DNA of 64,000 nt from Pseudarthrobacter sp. fls2-241-R2A-127. Its GTDB lineage: Bacteria; Actinomycetota; Actinomycetes; Actinomycetales; Micrococcaceae. The translations under genes and the position numbers were made by a program. The notes beneath the pieces were generated by a model. It was not told the DNA's origin. It saw only the letters and a program-made list of their open reading frames with translations, and did no database searches. This document shows positions 7,968 through 18,300 of this stretch, piece after piece (position 1 is the first letter of the stretch; the number at the start of each line of letters is the position of its first letter). The stretch is taken from assembly GCF_030209355.1 (NCBI RefSeq), contig NZ_JARVSF010000015.1, forward strand, positions 1 to 64,000, given 5' to 3'.

Positions 7968-9605
7968 ATGATTCCGAACATTACCCGCGGGTCCCGGATG
8001 GCCGGGCTGATCCTGTACCTGGCGTCGACGGATGCGGATAAGACGAAGAACGCGCACACCGACCCGCACCTGGTTGCCGGGGACGCGGCGATCATGGCTT
8101 GGTACGACGACGGCGTCCTGGATGCCGATGATGCTGTCGCGATCGCCAAGCACCTGGACCAGCCCCGCAAGGCCTTCGGTGTCGAGGTGCTGCAAAAGGA
8201 TTACCGCTGGGACCCGGTGAAGAAGGAACGGGTGCCGAACGGCCACAAGCACGCGGACGTGTGGCACTGCTCGCTGAGCCTTCGGGCCGAAGAAGGCGCC
8301 CTGACGGACCAGCAGTGGGGCGACATCGCCAACGACTTCGTGGACGCGATGGGCTTCACCGAAGCCAGCGGAAAAGCGCAATGCCGATGGGTCGCGATCA
8401 ACCACGGCACGAGCGAGAACGGGAACCACCACATCCACATCGCCGTGTCCCTGGTCCGGGCAGACGGCACCAAAGCCTCCACCCACGGCGACTACAAACG
8501 CGCACAGCAGACCTGCCGGGAACTGGAAACCAAGTACGGGCTCGAAGAGCTCTCCAACGTGCACGCCACCCGAGGGTATGACCGGGCCGAGAAGGCCACC
8601 GCGGCACGCAATGACCGGGAAATGCACCGTGCCTCCCTGGCCAGGAAGGTGCGTGCCAGCGCCACAGCATCGGGAACTGAAGCGGAGTTCATCCGCCGCG
8701 CCAGAGACACCGGCCTGCTGGTGCGTCCCCGGTATGCGAAGAACACCACCGACGTCATCGTCGGCTACTCCGTAGCCGAGCGACCGAAGCCGGGGGAGCG
8801 GCCGATCTGGTTCGGCGGCGGCACCCTCGCCACCGACCTCCGCATCGGCCAGCTGCGGCAGGAATGGCCAGACAGCCCGCAGACCTCGATTGAGGCGGCG
8901 GCCGAGTGGAACGCCGCCGCCCGGAACAAACGCAAAGCCAACCCCCGCGGTCCGGAGAAGGCGACACCGGACCCGCAGCTCTGGGTTGACTACACCCGGA
9001 ACGCCACCGCCCTGGCGGACGAACTTCGCAAGATCCCGCGGGACGATCACGCCACCTGGGCCAAGGCAGCCCGCGATGTTTCCGGCGCCTTCGCAGCATG
9101 GTCCTACAGGCTTGAACCGACCCCCGGACCCTTAGCCGCTACGGCCGCTGAGCTGTCCCGCACCGCCCAGCTTCGAGCCCCGCGGCAGCATGGCAAACCC
9201 GTCGCCCTGCCATCCATTGCCGGTACCGCCATGTTGTTCATGGCAGCGTCCAGCAAGAACAAGACAGCAGCGCAGACAGCCCTCATGGTGCAGCTGATCA
9301 ACACCGCCTTCGCCGTGTACGAAATGCACCAACAGTCCGGGCGTGCCCGGGAAGCCCAGCGCATCCGAGCCGTGGTTGAGAACCAGCTGGCCCCGTTCAC
9401 CGCAACGATGCCCAGGACCGTTCCCGTAGGAGCGGAACGGCAGCCTGCCGAAGAGGCTGCGGTGCCGCCAAGGGCAGTTGATATTGCACGCCGCGGCATG
9501 GCACCCATCCGCCCGGGTTCGGTGGTTCCCACGACACCCAGACCGGCAACACCAACTAAGACCTACCAGCCCAGCCGTGACACCGGGCCGGGACTCGACC
9601 GATAA
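7968..9605 (+). CDS. mobA: MobA/VirD2-type relaxase
   Basis: This 545-aa conjugative relaxase nicks oriT and stays covalently bound to the DNA during transfer. Visible elements are the N-terminal catalytic tyrosine candidate Y17 (MAGLILYLAS), a first metal histidine near H100 (VWHCSLSLR) and the HUH motif H155-I-H157 in NGNHHIHIAVSLV. Residues beyond about 230 form a variable helical region; a hydrophobic stretch near 415-430 (SIAGTAMLFMAASS) is present. No TraG/TraA or type IV secretion genes are in the window, so the element appears mobilizable rather than self-transmissible, subject to what lies outside. Confidence 0.9.
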   Translation: MIPNITRGSRMAGLILYLASTDADKTKNAHTDPHLVAGDAAIMAWYDDGVLDADDAVAIAKHLDQPRKAFGVEVLQKDYRWDPVKKERVPNGHKHADVWHCSLSLRAEEGALTDQQWGDIANDFVDAMGFTEASGKAQCRWVAINHGTSENGNHHIHIAVSLVRADGTKASTHGDYKRAQQTCRELETKYGLEELSNVHATRGYDRAEKATAARNDREMHRASLARKVRASATASGTEAEFIRRARDTGLLVRPRYAKNTTDVIVGYSVAERPKPGERPIWFGGGTLATDLRIGQLRQEWPDSPQTSIEAAAEWNAAARNKRKANPRGPEKATPDPQLWVDYTRNATALADELRKIPRDDHATWAKAARDVSGAFAAWSYRLEPTPGPLAATAAELSRTAQLRAPRQHGKPVALPSIAGTAMLFMAASSKNKTAAQTALMVQLINTAFAVYEMHQQSGRAREAQRIRAVVENQLAPFTATMPRTVPVGAERQPAEEAAVPPRAVDIARRGMAPIRPGSVVPTTPRPATPTKTYQPSRDTGPGLDR

Positions 9606-9635
9606 GAATCACACCACCAGTGCAAGGGGAACACC

Positions 9636-10868
9636 ATGAGTGAATCAGACGGCATCGACGACTTTCTCGACAACGGCATGCGGCAAGCCCTGATGGTCGC
9701 CTCACGCATCGCCGAGACGCTGGCCCGGCGCCGGCAGGAAGCCCAGCGACAACAGGAACACCTCGACTCCCAGGCGGCGCACGAAGCCGAGACGCGCCTT
9801 AATGCTGAACGCAGCTCAGCACGTGCCGTCCTCGCACCCATACACAAGGACCAGTGGTGGGACAACGCGCAGCCAGCCGACATCGCCACGGCACACGCCG
9901 TCGCTGAAGGCTGGAAAGACCACTACCCAACCGCCCTGGAAGCCTCCACAAGAATCCGCGAAGAAGTCCTCGCCCGGTACGGCATCGACACACACGATGT
10001 CGGCCAGGACACCGCCTACCTCGAATCAGGAATCGCGAGCATCGCAACCGAGAAGGCCCCGCTGGACGAGCTGGCACGCAGCCAGGAAGAAGCACGGAAA
10101 GCCACCGCCGAACATGAGAAAGCCATGCACCTGATCGCGGCGGCGCAAGCAGAAGAACGACGTGCCCAGGCGGCGAAGCTGGCACCTATTATGGAGCGCC
10201 ACCAAGTACCCGTGGAGTACCTGGCAAACCCCGAGCTGGCCCAAGCCCTGCAGCGTGCGCACAACGCAAAGACGCCCGCAGCCGTTGCTGCCGCTGACAC
10301 CGCCATCAAAGAACGCCTGTTCCTCATTACCAAGGACGGCGTCGACGGCCCAGACATCGAGCAACTGCGCAAGGAAACCACCGCGAACATCAACGGCGTA
10401 GACGAAGCCCACTTCAAAGATCCCGAATTTGTGAAAGCCGCCAAGGAGATGCATGAAGCAAAGCTCCTTGCCGAGGGTGGCTTCAGCGGCCCAGAGTCGT
10501 CACCGCTGGAAGCGCGGTACGAGCGGGCCGAGAAGGAACTCTTCGCCCGGCTGGAAGTTGTCGGCCGTGACATCGAGCAGCGCGTCACTGGCAACGACAG
10601 CAGCAGACTCAATGACCAAGGCCTCAAAGCAGAAACAGCATCAGCCAGCGGCTACGGATCAGCCGAACATCACCAGAAATTCGCGGAGTCCCTGGAAAAC
10701 ACCGATGCCAATGAGAGCCAGATCCGCGGCCGCCTCACCGCAGCCCGCAGCGAGGGCACCCACCCCAGCGCCGCGGTCACCACGGGCAAGGGGGCGGTGA
10801 AGGCCCGTAAGTCCCGTGCAGGTGCAGCCGTCGGCGCGGAGAGGGCAAGAAACGGTCTGAGCCGCTGA
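9636..10868 (+). CDS. Long coiled-coil protein downstream of the relaxase
   Basis: This 410-aa protein is dominated by charged helices. Two examples are RIAETLARRRQEAQRQQEHLD near the start and ELARSQEEARKATAEHEKAM in the middle. It ends in a basic tail (GAVKARKSRAGAAVGAERARNG). It starts 30 bp after mobA with GGGGAA upstream, so it is in the mob operon. Proteins at this place in actinobacterial mob operons are usually unnamed; a role in relaxosome assembly is a guess from position. Confidence 0.6.
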   Translation: MSESDGIDDFLDNGMRQALMVASRIAETLARRRQEAQRQQEHLDSQAAHEAETRLNAERSSARAVLAPIHKDQWWDNAQPADIATAHAVAEGWKDHYPTALEASTRIREEVLARYGIDTHDVGQDTAYLESGIASIATEKAPLDELARSQEEARKATAEHEKAMHLIAAAQAEERRAQAAKLAPIMERHQVPVEYLANPELAQALQRAHNAKTPAAVAAADTAIKERLFLITKDGVDGPDIEQLRKETTANINGVDEAHFKDPEFVKAAKEMHEAKLLAEGGFSGPESSPLEARYERAEKELFARLEVVGRDIEQRVTGNDSSRLNDQGLKAETASASGYGSAEHHQKFAESLENTDANESQIRGRLTAARSEGTHPSAAVTTGKGAVKARKSRAGAAVGAERARNGLSR

Positions 10869-10936
10869 CACCAGCGCCTACGTAAAGGGCCGGCACAGCC
10901 GGATCCGTGGAACCCTACCCGGCAAGCGAGGATCGC

Positions 10937-11143
10937 GTGACTGAAGAACCCGACAATCCCGGGCGCCAACCGGTCTACGGCAGCGATCAGGAGATCATTG
11001 ACGAGGCCATCAGGTTGCTGGCCGAGCTGGATGACACCCCGCTGCACCAGATGACTGCCCTGTATTACCAGCACGGGTTCGAGGAGTTACGGATGGTGGT
11101 CGGCGATCTCCTGCGGATCCTCGGACACAACCCTGACGGCTGA
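10937..11143 (+). CDS. Unknown 68-aa acidic protein
   Basis: This small acidic protein (EIIDEAIRLLAELDDTPLHQMTALYYQHGFEELRMVVGDLL) is predicted helical. I chose the GTG at 10937 because GCGAGG lies 5 nt upstream; an upstream GTG at 10907 has no such site. It follows the mob operon at 68 bp and is the last rightward gene of the plasmid-like section. No family was recognised. Confidence 0.5.
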   Translation: MTEEPDNPGRQPVYGSDQEIIDEAIRLLAELDDTPLHQMTALYYQHGFEELRMVVGDLLRILGHNPDG

Positions 11144-11378
11144 GTCAAGGCAGGGGCTGAGATCAGCGGGCGCCCAAGCCGTGGCACGCACCCCAACCAG
11201 GACGGCTTGGGGAGGATGCTGCCTTGCCGCGGCTTTCGCGACCCACCGTGAGGTTTTTGGACTGCGCGGCGCAGCTCGGCGGAGGACCGGAGTGAATGCC
11301 CGTTGTTCGGGGAGTCTTGTTCGATGGAGGTGTCGGGAGAACCGTCCAGGAGTGGGACCGATTGAGAGGGCGTGGCCG

Positions 11379-12143
11379 TTACCGGCATTCCAGCCCGTAG
11401 AGGGACAGTACATAGTTCAGATCAGCGTCGTTGCGGTGGATCTCGGTTTCGGCTTCAATCTGCACCGGGTCGGGGCCGAGCCGGTCGTCCTGCCGCCGCA
11501 GCCAATAGGCCCAGCAGAGGCCACCGCCATACTTCGAATGTGCCCGGACGCCGGCGGCGTAGTTCCCGTCATCAAGAACCTGTTCACGCAGCCATTCGGC
11601 AATCGCCGTGGTCGCGTCGCGGTTCTCCCCCGCGAGGGTTCCCAGTGTGATCGTGCCGATGCCGAAGGCATCGTCCAGCTGCTGCCCAAGGTGGCGGTTC
11701 AGGGCGGCGATCGATTCGGCTGCCGTCAGGTCAACCCACCGTGTCGGGATGGGGATTTGCAGCGTGTACATGAGGCGCCCGTCGCGCCAGTTGGCCGGCA
11801 GCCAGCCGGGGACCATGTTCCCGTTCCTGGTCCAGTCATCCTGGATCATCTTCCGCGCCGTCTCGACGGTGATGCCGAACTGGCCGGCGGCGAAGGCGAC
11901 GGCGTCCCGGAAGTCCTTCCCGACCCTGGCCATGGCCAGGGTCTCCGCGTACGCGGTGCGCCGGTCCCCGGCCAGATATACGGTGCTGCCGGGGGTATCG
12001 AAGCGCGACCAGGAGGAACGGTCAATCGTCCCCGAGCTTCGGGGCAAGGGATTCAGCGGTCCGTAAGACGATTTTGCAATGCGGTAGCCCCGGACCGGGC
12101 CGGCCACGTAGGCCAGCCCGGTACTCGCGCACACTCCCGTCAA
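11379..12143 (-). CDS. RES-domain toxin
   Basis: This roughly 254-aa protein carries the RES fold of NAD-degrading toxins. It has GYRIA with R21, WSRFDTPGSTVYLAGDRRTAYAETLA with E67, and a later conserved helical region. Characterised members (RES and MbcT) consume NAD+ and stop growth unless bound by an Xre/MbcA/ParS-type antitoxin, and exactly such a gene sits immediately upstream here. Translation probably starts at TTG 12143, which overlaps the antitoxin stop (TTGA); a GTG at 12134 is the alternative. Such coupling keeps toxin output tied to antitoxin. NAD degradation by this copy is inferred from family. Confidence 0.8.
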   Translation of the reverse strand: MTGVCASTGLAYVAGPVRGYRIAKSSYGPLNPLPRSSGTIDRSSWSRFDTPGSTVYLAGDRRTAYAETLAMARVGKDFRDAVAFAAGQFGITVETARKMIQDDWTRNGNMVPGWLPANWRDGRLMYTLQIPIPTRWVDLTAAESIAALNRHLGQQLDDAFGIGTITLGTLAGENRDATTAIAEWLREQVLDDGNYAAGVRAHSKYGGGLCWAYWLRRQDDRLGPDPVQIEAETEIHRNDADLNYVLSLYGLECR

Positions 12144-12523
12144 CCCGGGAACCTGTCTTCAGTCATGGCTGCCGCGGCGGCGATGACGTCCTTGGCGCGC
12201 ATGTCCTTGATGGCCTCGATGGGTGAGATCTCCTCCAGCCAGGGATTGGCGCCGACGAACCACAGCCTGGCCACGTGCTCGCCTTCCACGCTGGAGACCG
12301 CGGTCCACGCGCGGTGGGCCAGCTGTAGCCGGGCCTGCGCTTCGGGCCGGGGTTCCGGACCGTCAGTCCTCGCCCACCGGTAACTGATCTTGGGGTCCTT
12401 GCTGCCCGCCAACGCGGCCACCAGGGTCGCTCCGAGTGCGCTGTTGAGCTGCCGGACAATTTCCCGGATGCCCAGACGGGCCGTGCCACCGTGGGCAGCA
12501 CCAACATCAATGGAAATGCTCAT
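12140..12523 (-). CDS. Xre/MbcA/ParS-like antitoxin
   Basis: This 127-aa protein has an N-terminal DNA-binding-like region (REIVRQLNSALGATLVAALAGSKDPKISYRW). It ends in the toxin-binding domain seen in RES-Xre pairs, with the hallmark ANPWLEEISPIEAIKDMRAKDVIAAA. It has a strong AGGAGGTGAG ribosome site before the ATG at 12523. On the minus strand upstream is a TAGTAGAGTAGTAG repeat that may be its operator (plus-strand 12549-12562). The pair is a probable type II addiction module stabilising the plasmid-like segment. Confidence 0.8.
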   Translation of the reverse strand: MSISIDVGAAHGGTARLGIREIVRQLNSALGATLVAALAGSKDPKISYRWARTDGPEPRPEAQARLQLAHRAWTAVSSVEGEHVARLWFVGANPWLEEISPIEAIKDMRAKDVIAAAAAMTEDRFPG

Positions 12524-13025
12524 GGCGCCTCACCTCCTATCGTGGAACTACTACTCTACTAAAAATCCACCATAAACACACTGCTTCAAGGTATCGACAA
12601 GGCTCTTGGTGCTGCGGGGTATGGATTCCTCCGGACTGGCACCCGGCCATGCCCTGGTGGCACCCGTCGCATTCAGCTCAGGGGAGGGATGGCCCGGAAG
12701 GCTGGCCGGAAGCTGTCGCGGCTGATCGGGTGCAGAGCCTTCGGATAAGGCGGTGTCGGCTGCCGCCGGAGTGGATGTTTGTGCGGGCTGGGCCGGCGAC
12801 CGGGAGTGTGGCATCCAGTCTCAGAGATGCCGTTGGCCGCCGGCCCTGCCTCGTGCGTAAGGACCTGCCCCCAACAAGCGGGACCTTGGGCACAAGGGTA
12901 GGGCCCGTAGCCCAACGCCAACCCACGATCTACACAAGGTTGGCTCAAGGCTGGGCTGGTCCCCCAGCTCAAGCCGGGCCCTAAGCCTCAGGAATGACCG
13001 TACGGCTCAGCGATAGGGTGAAGCC
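12524..13025. other. Gene-free stretch between the TA module and the ABC exporter
   Basis: Apart from the promoter side of the antitoxin gene (12524-12590), I see nothing I can support. Open frames here lack ribosome sites. AGGGTGAAG just before 13026 is the ribosome site of the next gene. Confidence 0.4.
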
Positions 13026-13955
13026 ATGACGTTGGGGGACGCGGCGGAGCCGCTTGTGCACATTCAGGACTTCCGCATGGATTTCGGCGAGACGACAGTC
13101 ATCCGGGACCTGTCGTTCGACGTCCATGCCGGGGAGACCTTCGGATTCCTGGGCAGCAACGGGTCGGGAAAGACCACCACGCTGCGGGCGCTGCTGGGGA
13201 TATACAAGCCCACGGCCGGTATCATGCACATCGACGGGAAGGTCTTTGAGCCCAGCGACGGGGCACGCCTGGGGTACCTGCCGGAGGAACGCGGCCTGTA
13301 CAAGAAGGAAGCCGTCCTGGACGTGATGGTCTACTTCGGCCGGCTCAAGGGCCTGTCCAAGGCTGCGGCCAGGTCCTGGTCTGAGGCCTATCTGGAGCGG
13401 GTCGGGCTGGGCGGGAAGGCCAAGTCCCGGCTGGACAAGCTCTCCAGCGGCCAGCAGCAGAAGGTCCAGCTCGGCGTGACCATCATGAACAACCCGGAAC
13501 TGCTGATCCTGGACGAGCCAACGAAGGGCTTTGACCCGGTGAACCGGCGGCTCCTGATGGACATCATCGAAGAACACAAACGCGCCGGCGCGACCGTCAT
13601 CATGGTCACCCACCAGATGGAGGAGGTCGAACGGCTCTGCGACCGGGTGATCCTGCTTAAGGACGGCGTCTCCCGCGCCTACGGCACCGTCGAGGACGTC
13701 CAGGAAGAGTTCGGCGGCACCCTCTACCGGGTCACCTACGACGGCGTCCTGCCCGCATCCCACTTGTTCGACGTTGTCTCCGACGACGACGGGCGGGCGG
13801 AGCTCGCCCCACGGCAGGGAGCCAGTGAAGACAAAGTCCTGCGCGAGCTCGTGGAGGCCGGCGCCGGAATCCGGTCCTTCACCCCGGCGAGGATTTCCCT
13901 GGATGAGATCTTCATCAAGGTTTACGGCGAAGAGCACGAACTGGGAGAAGGCTAG
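13026..13955 (+). CDS. ABC exporter ATP-binding protein (NatA-like)
   Basis: This 309-aa ATPase has Walker A GSNGSGKTT (residues 43-51), signature LSSGQQQKVQLG, Walker B LLILDEPTKGFDP and the H-loop VTHQMEEVE. The roughly 80-residue C-terminal extension is as in NatA-type ATPases (DUF4162). With the following permease it forms an ABC-2 exporter of the sodium or drug efflux type; the substrate is unknown. The genes are separated by 2 nt. Confidence 0.9.
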   Translation: MTLGDAAEPLVHIQDFRMDFGETTVIRDLSFDVHAGETFGFLGSNGSGKTTTLRALLGIYKPTAGIMHIDGKVFEPSDGARLGYLPEERGLYKKEAVLDVMVYFGRLKGLSKAAARSWSEAYLERVGLGGKAKSRLDKLSSGQQQKVQLGVTIMNNPELLILDEPTKGFDPVNRRLLMDIIEEHKRAGATVIMVTHQMEEVERLCDRVILLKDGVSRAYGTVEDVQEEFGGTLYRVTYDGVLPASHLFDVVSDDDGRAELAPRQGASEDKVLRELVEAGAGIRSFTPARISLDEIFIKVYGEEHELGEG

Positions 13956-13957
13956 AG

Positions 13958-15196
13958 ATGGCACTGGCACAGCACAACCTCGGCACCGTGATCGCGTTCG
14001 AGTTCATCAGGACGATCAAGAAGCGCGGTTTCGCTATCGCGACCCTGGCGATCCCGGTGCTGTTGATCGTGGTTTTCGGCCTTCTGTACGCGTCGAACAC
14101 CACGACCAAGAACAGCGCCGAGGCGCAGAAGAACGCCCAGTTCTCCTTCACCTACAGCGACGCCTCCGGGATCATCGCACCGGCCGGGGCGCAGGCAGCC
14201 GGCGGTACGCGTGCCACCGACCCGGCCGCCGCCATCGAAGCGGTCAAGAACGGGACATCCGCTGCGTATTTCCAATACCCCGCCGACCCCACAAAGGAAC
14301 CCGTGAAGGTCTACGGCGCCGACAAGGGCATGTTCGAGAACGGCAAGTACGAGGCCGTGGCCAAGCAGCTGCTCGAAGCCTCAGCCCAGCACCAGGTCGC
14401 CTCACCCCAACTCACCGCCGCCCTCACCGGAGCCGTGAAGTTCGACTCCGAAACCTTCAAGGACGGCAAAACCGCCGCGGGCGTCGGGGGAGTGATCCCG
14501 CCGCTGCTGTTCCTGGTGGTGTTCTACATCTCGATGATCCTGCTCTCGAACCTGATGCTGAACTCCACGCTGGAGGAGAAGGAGAACCGGGTCACCGAGA
14601 TGATCCTGACCACCCTGAACCCGACCACGCTGATCACCGGCAAGATCATCTCGCTGTTCATGGTCGGACTGGTCCAGGTACTGGTGTTCCTGGCACCGGT
14701 CGGGCTCGCGTACCTGTTCTTCCGCGACAGGCTCGCGCTGCCGGAGATGGACCTGTCCTCCCTGGTCTTCGAACCCGGGGCCATGATCACCGGAGCCCTG
14801 CTGCTGCTGGGCGGGTTCACTGTCTTCACAGGCGTGCTGGTCGCCATCGGGGCGATCATGCCGACCGCCAAGGAAGCCGGGACGATCTTCGGCCCGCTGA
14901 TGGCGATGATGTTCATCCCCTTCTACACATTCAGCCTGGTCATCTCCAACCCCGAAGCGCTGATCGTGCAGATCTTCACTTACTTCCCGCTGACTGCCCC
15001 GGTCACCGCGCTGCTACGCAACGGCTTCGGCACCCTGAACCCCATCGAAGCCATCATCGTCATCGTCGAACTCTTCGTCGTCGGTGTCCTCATCCTGCGC
15101 CTCGCCGTCCACCTGTTCCGCTACGGGTCCATCGAATACGGCCGCAAACTTAACATCGCCGGGACCTTCCGCCAGAGCGAACTCGCCGCCAAGTGA
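13958..15196 (+). CDS. ABC-2 type permease (NatB-like)
   Basis: This 412-aa membrane protein has one N-terminal membrane segment (FAIATLAIPVLLIVVFGLLYA), a long extracytoplasmic loop of about 150 residues, then five or so segments (GVIPPLLFLVVFYISMILL..., ITGKIISLFMVGLVQVLVFL...). The signature EEKENRVTEMILTTLNP is that of the NatB/YhaP family. It is co-transcribed with the ATPase at 13026. No drug or ion specificity can be read. Confidence 0.85.
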   Translation: MALAQHNLGTVIAFEFIRTIKKRGFAIATLAIPVLLIVVFGLLYASNTTTKNSAEAQKNAQFSFTYSDASGIIAPAGAQAAGGTRATDPAAAIEAVKNGTSAAYFQYPADPTKEPVKVYGADKGMFENGKYEAVAKQLLEASAQHQVASPQLTAALTGAVKFDSETFKDGKTAAGVGGVIPPLLFLVVFYISMILLSNLMLNSTLEEKENRVTEMILTTLNPTTLITGKIISLFMVGLVQVLVFLAPVGLAYLFFRDRLALPEMDLSSLVFEPGAMITGALLLLGGFTVFTGVLVAIGAIMPTAKEAGTIFGPLMAMMFIPFYTFSLVISNPEALIVQIFTYFPLTAPVTALLRNGFGTLNPIEAIIVIVELFVVGVLILRLAVHLFRYGSIEYGRKLNIAGTFRQSELAAK

Positions 15197-15238
15197 CCAT
15201 AGTGACCGCCTTGGACCTAAACGAGGAGTAGGCAGCAG

Positions 15239-15275
15239 CACCCAATTGTGCAGACAGTGTCTGCACAATTGGGTG
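15239..15275. repeat. Perfect 37-bp palindrome
   Basis: The arm CACCCAATTGTGCAGACA (15239-15256) and its exact complement (15258-15275) flank a single central G. It lies 43 bp after the exporter permease and 60 bp before the end of the convergent CHAT gene. It may work as a bidirectional terminator (GACAGTGTC would form the loop). Perfection over 18 bp with almost no spacer is unusual and also fits a recombination or protein-binding site. Confidence 0.75.
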
Positions 15276-15334
15276 AAGTCGTCGCGGATACCGGGGGAGT
15301 GGGCAGGAGCTGTTGTCCTTCTGCGATCGGGTCT

Positions 15335-18300
15335 TTACCTGGCGGCGAGGCCGTATGCAATCAGGTAGGACCATCGATGTATCTTCGAGCGGCGATTCTC
15401 GCGGTCGGCTGCGATCCAGCTCCTTTGGGCCTGTCTGAGCGCTTGACTCGGCGGTGAACCGGCGGCGAGTGAGGCGTAGAGCAGACCCATGATTTGGGCC
15501 GTGGCTTCGTCGGGTATTGCATGAAGACTCCCGATAATCGTGGCCGCACCCCTGAGTTGGAAGGCCATAGGAAAACCTCCGAGCTCACCTAGATCATTTG
15601 CGCGGATGTCAGTGTTGCACGAGCCCGCGACGATGAGTTTCGGAAAGTACCACTCGAGGATGTGAGCCGTCGTTAGGTATTGGCCGCTGGGCAGCTTTTT
15701 CCGTTGAGACCACCCGTCGAGTCCACGTAAGCCGTGTACCGCTAGAGCTAGCAGTCCAGCGGCGCCTTGCAGGGAGGCGTCCCCGCAGGCTTCCCCTATT
15801 TCTTCGAGGGTTTTGACCTCCTTGATTTGGGGGTGATGGAGGATGAGTTCCTCCATTTCGGCTTTAGTGTGGGTTAGTTCCTCCGTGTCAAAGACGGCTA
15901 GCGCGAACGGCAGCTTTGCAGGCGATGTTTCTTCCTCGGTTTGAACTCCGGCTGAGGAGAGCGCCATCGCCGTGTTCAGGGATTGCACGACGGTGACGGA
16001 GGCCAGATCTAGAAGCAGGTGTTGCCTGTCAAGGGCCAGGGCACTGAAAGGGATCCCTAGCAAGCCCGTCGGCACGATGGTGATGTCGACGGGATTTTCG
16101 GGGTCTCTGGTCAAAACAAATTCCAGGAGCGGCTGGGGCAGCAGCCGAGTGGTTAGAAGTTCCAACCGGGAATTGAACAAGTCCGAGTCGATACTGGGGT
16201 CGAAGCCCGCGAGCCAATCTGGGGCATCGACGACGTCGATGTGGTTGAGCGCTGCCGACTTTTGGTGCGTTCGGTAGGCGAGCCTGCGGACTATTCGTCG
16301 GCGCTTTTCGGGCCCGGTTAGCCACAGGGATAGAACTGCTCCTGGTTCATCCCCATGCAGACGGTTGAGTACGTCTTCCGCAGTAACTTTGATGACATCG
16401 GTCGGATCGAACAGCCGTTGGGCAACTGGGCCGAGCACGGCGCCAATCACATCGAGAGTTTCCTCCATTTGGGAGTTGACTTCGACCGCCCGGTTTTCCA
16501 GGTCAGCTTTGCTGTCTTCTCCTTCGTCATCGACTTCGCTGATGGCTACCTTTAGGGTGGCCGTAAACTGCTTCGCAAGGGCTGCAAGGTGCTCTGGTAT
16601 GTCGGCGTCATTGGAGAGGGCGGACAGCACCGTTCCGACAAGGTCACGTCGTGCCACCTCAGCTACGAAATCAGCTTCAGCGGGGGCGCCCAGATTCGCT
16701 GCTGTTTCTGCGGTCGCATTCAGCCAGTTGCTGTAACGGCTTGTTACCAGTTCGCGTTGCTCACGGGAGACGGATGAGGAATATAGACGTGCTATGGCCG
16801 GCAGAGAGCGAATGCGAACTGACAGCGCTTCCCTCGGCCCGGGGAAGTCTTTCCCACCCAATTCGTAGAGACTCTCAAGGGCAGAAACTTCCGTCTGAAT
16901 AGCCTCAATGTAGCGCTTGGGGTCGAGAATGAACGGGGCACCCTCCGATGGCGTCAGGACTAAGCCTTCTGCAGCGCTTTCAGCCGTACGCCAGGCAAGG
17001 GTCCAAGCACTTATTGCCTGCTCCTTTTGGGCATCTTCATGATGTTGGTCTCCTGCATTTAAATACCATTGGGCAATCCCTGCATCCAGATGCGCAGCAT
17101 CCAATGCCGGCGCAGAACTACGCAGCTCCATCAGCCGCTCGAGTACCGTATGGTCGCCCGGAGAACCACAGCGTCCTGCTTCGAGCGCCGCTCTACGCTG
17201 ACCCACCGCTCGGCGCCATTCGCGGCTGAGCCCGACCATCGTGCGGCCTACGTCAAGAGGTTTTGGCGCTCTTCCTTCGATAACGTCGAGTTGCAGACGA
17301 CGGAAGGAGATGGCAACTTTGCCGTTCATGGCTATATCTCGCCATGCAGCGTCTGCCACGTCGAGCCATTTCCGGGCCTCGACAGCAGCGTCCGTGGAAG
17401 CCGCTGCGGCGCCGGAATCGAGTAGGTTGCGCGCTAAGTCGTCAGCTATGTTTCCGATGGCTGTATTGAGGCGTTGCTGGTTCTTGGCATAAATGTCCTC
17501 AACGGCGAGGCGGACCTGATCCGGGTCCCGCTCGTTAGTACCGTCATGACCGCCTGCAGAGAGACGGTTCGCCAGCCGGGCCAAGTTGGCAGCCCTCATC
17601 TCACCCCAATCGGCGAAGAAACCGGCATTGGCTGCGATGCTCCTGAGAGCAATGCTTTCAGCGACATTCGAATGTGCATTATTCGTGAAATCTGCCTGGC
17701 GTGCCAAGAGGGCAAGGCTGGACCGAACATCACCCAACGAGCGAGCCAGGCTGGCGCGTTGGCCGAGAGCATCGGCAAGAAGTCCGGGCTGGACGTCAGA
17801 CAACTGCTCGGCTGCAACAATTTGCAGGTCGCGCTCCTGGACGGCCCTTTCGTACTGCCGTGAAAAGCGAGCAATGGCGGCTGCCCTTTGGTGAGAACGC
17901 ACCTTGAACCGTGCCATCAAAACCCCAGGTTCGACCATCCACGACGCATCCGGCAGCATCTGGTGCAACTTGGACGATTCAGCAGTCGGGACCGGGCCGC
18001 GAGCAATGTTGATCATTCGGTCTGCCGCGGCCAGCGCATCGGCGGAATTGAACATATCTCGGTGCCGCACCGTGAGCTTTACCAGTGCGAGCAATCCAAG
18101 GAATTCATCAAAGCCTTCGGCAAGATCAGCAGCCTTCGAGGTGTCCTCAAGCGACAGGCGAAGTTCTCCGTCGTGGTTATCGTCACCGTGCTGAGGGTAA
18201 CTCCACCGCCACAACAGCCCTAGAATTCGCCAAACTCTCGCTGCATCCGCGTCCGTCTCGCTGTCCGCCCAGGCCAGGAGTTTTTCGGCAGACCGTCGGA

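Noticed and set aside
7446..9050. Long minus-strand open frame (534 codons) opposite mobC-mobA
   Set aside because: It is an antisense shadow caused by GC-rich codon bias; the plus strand has HUH and MobC motifs and good starts.
11181..12383. Plus-strand open frame of 400 codons
   Set aside because: It lies opposite the RES toxin and its antitoxin, which carry recognisable domains and a coupled start; no ribosome site fits.
12981..13970. Minus-strand open frame of 329 codons opposite the ABC ATPase
   Set aside because: Walker and signature motifs are on the plus strand; this is a shadow.
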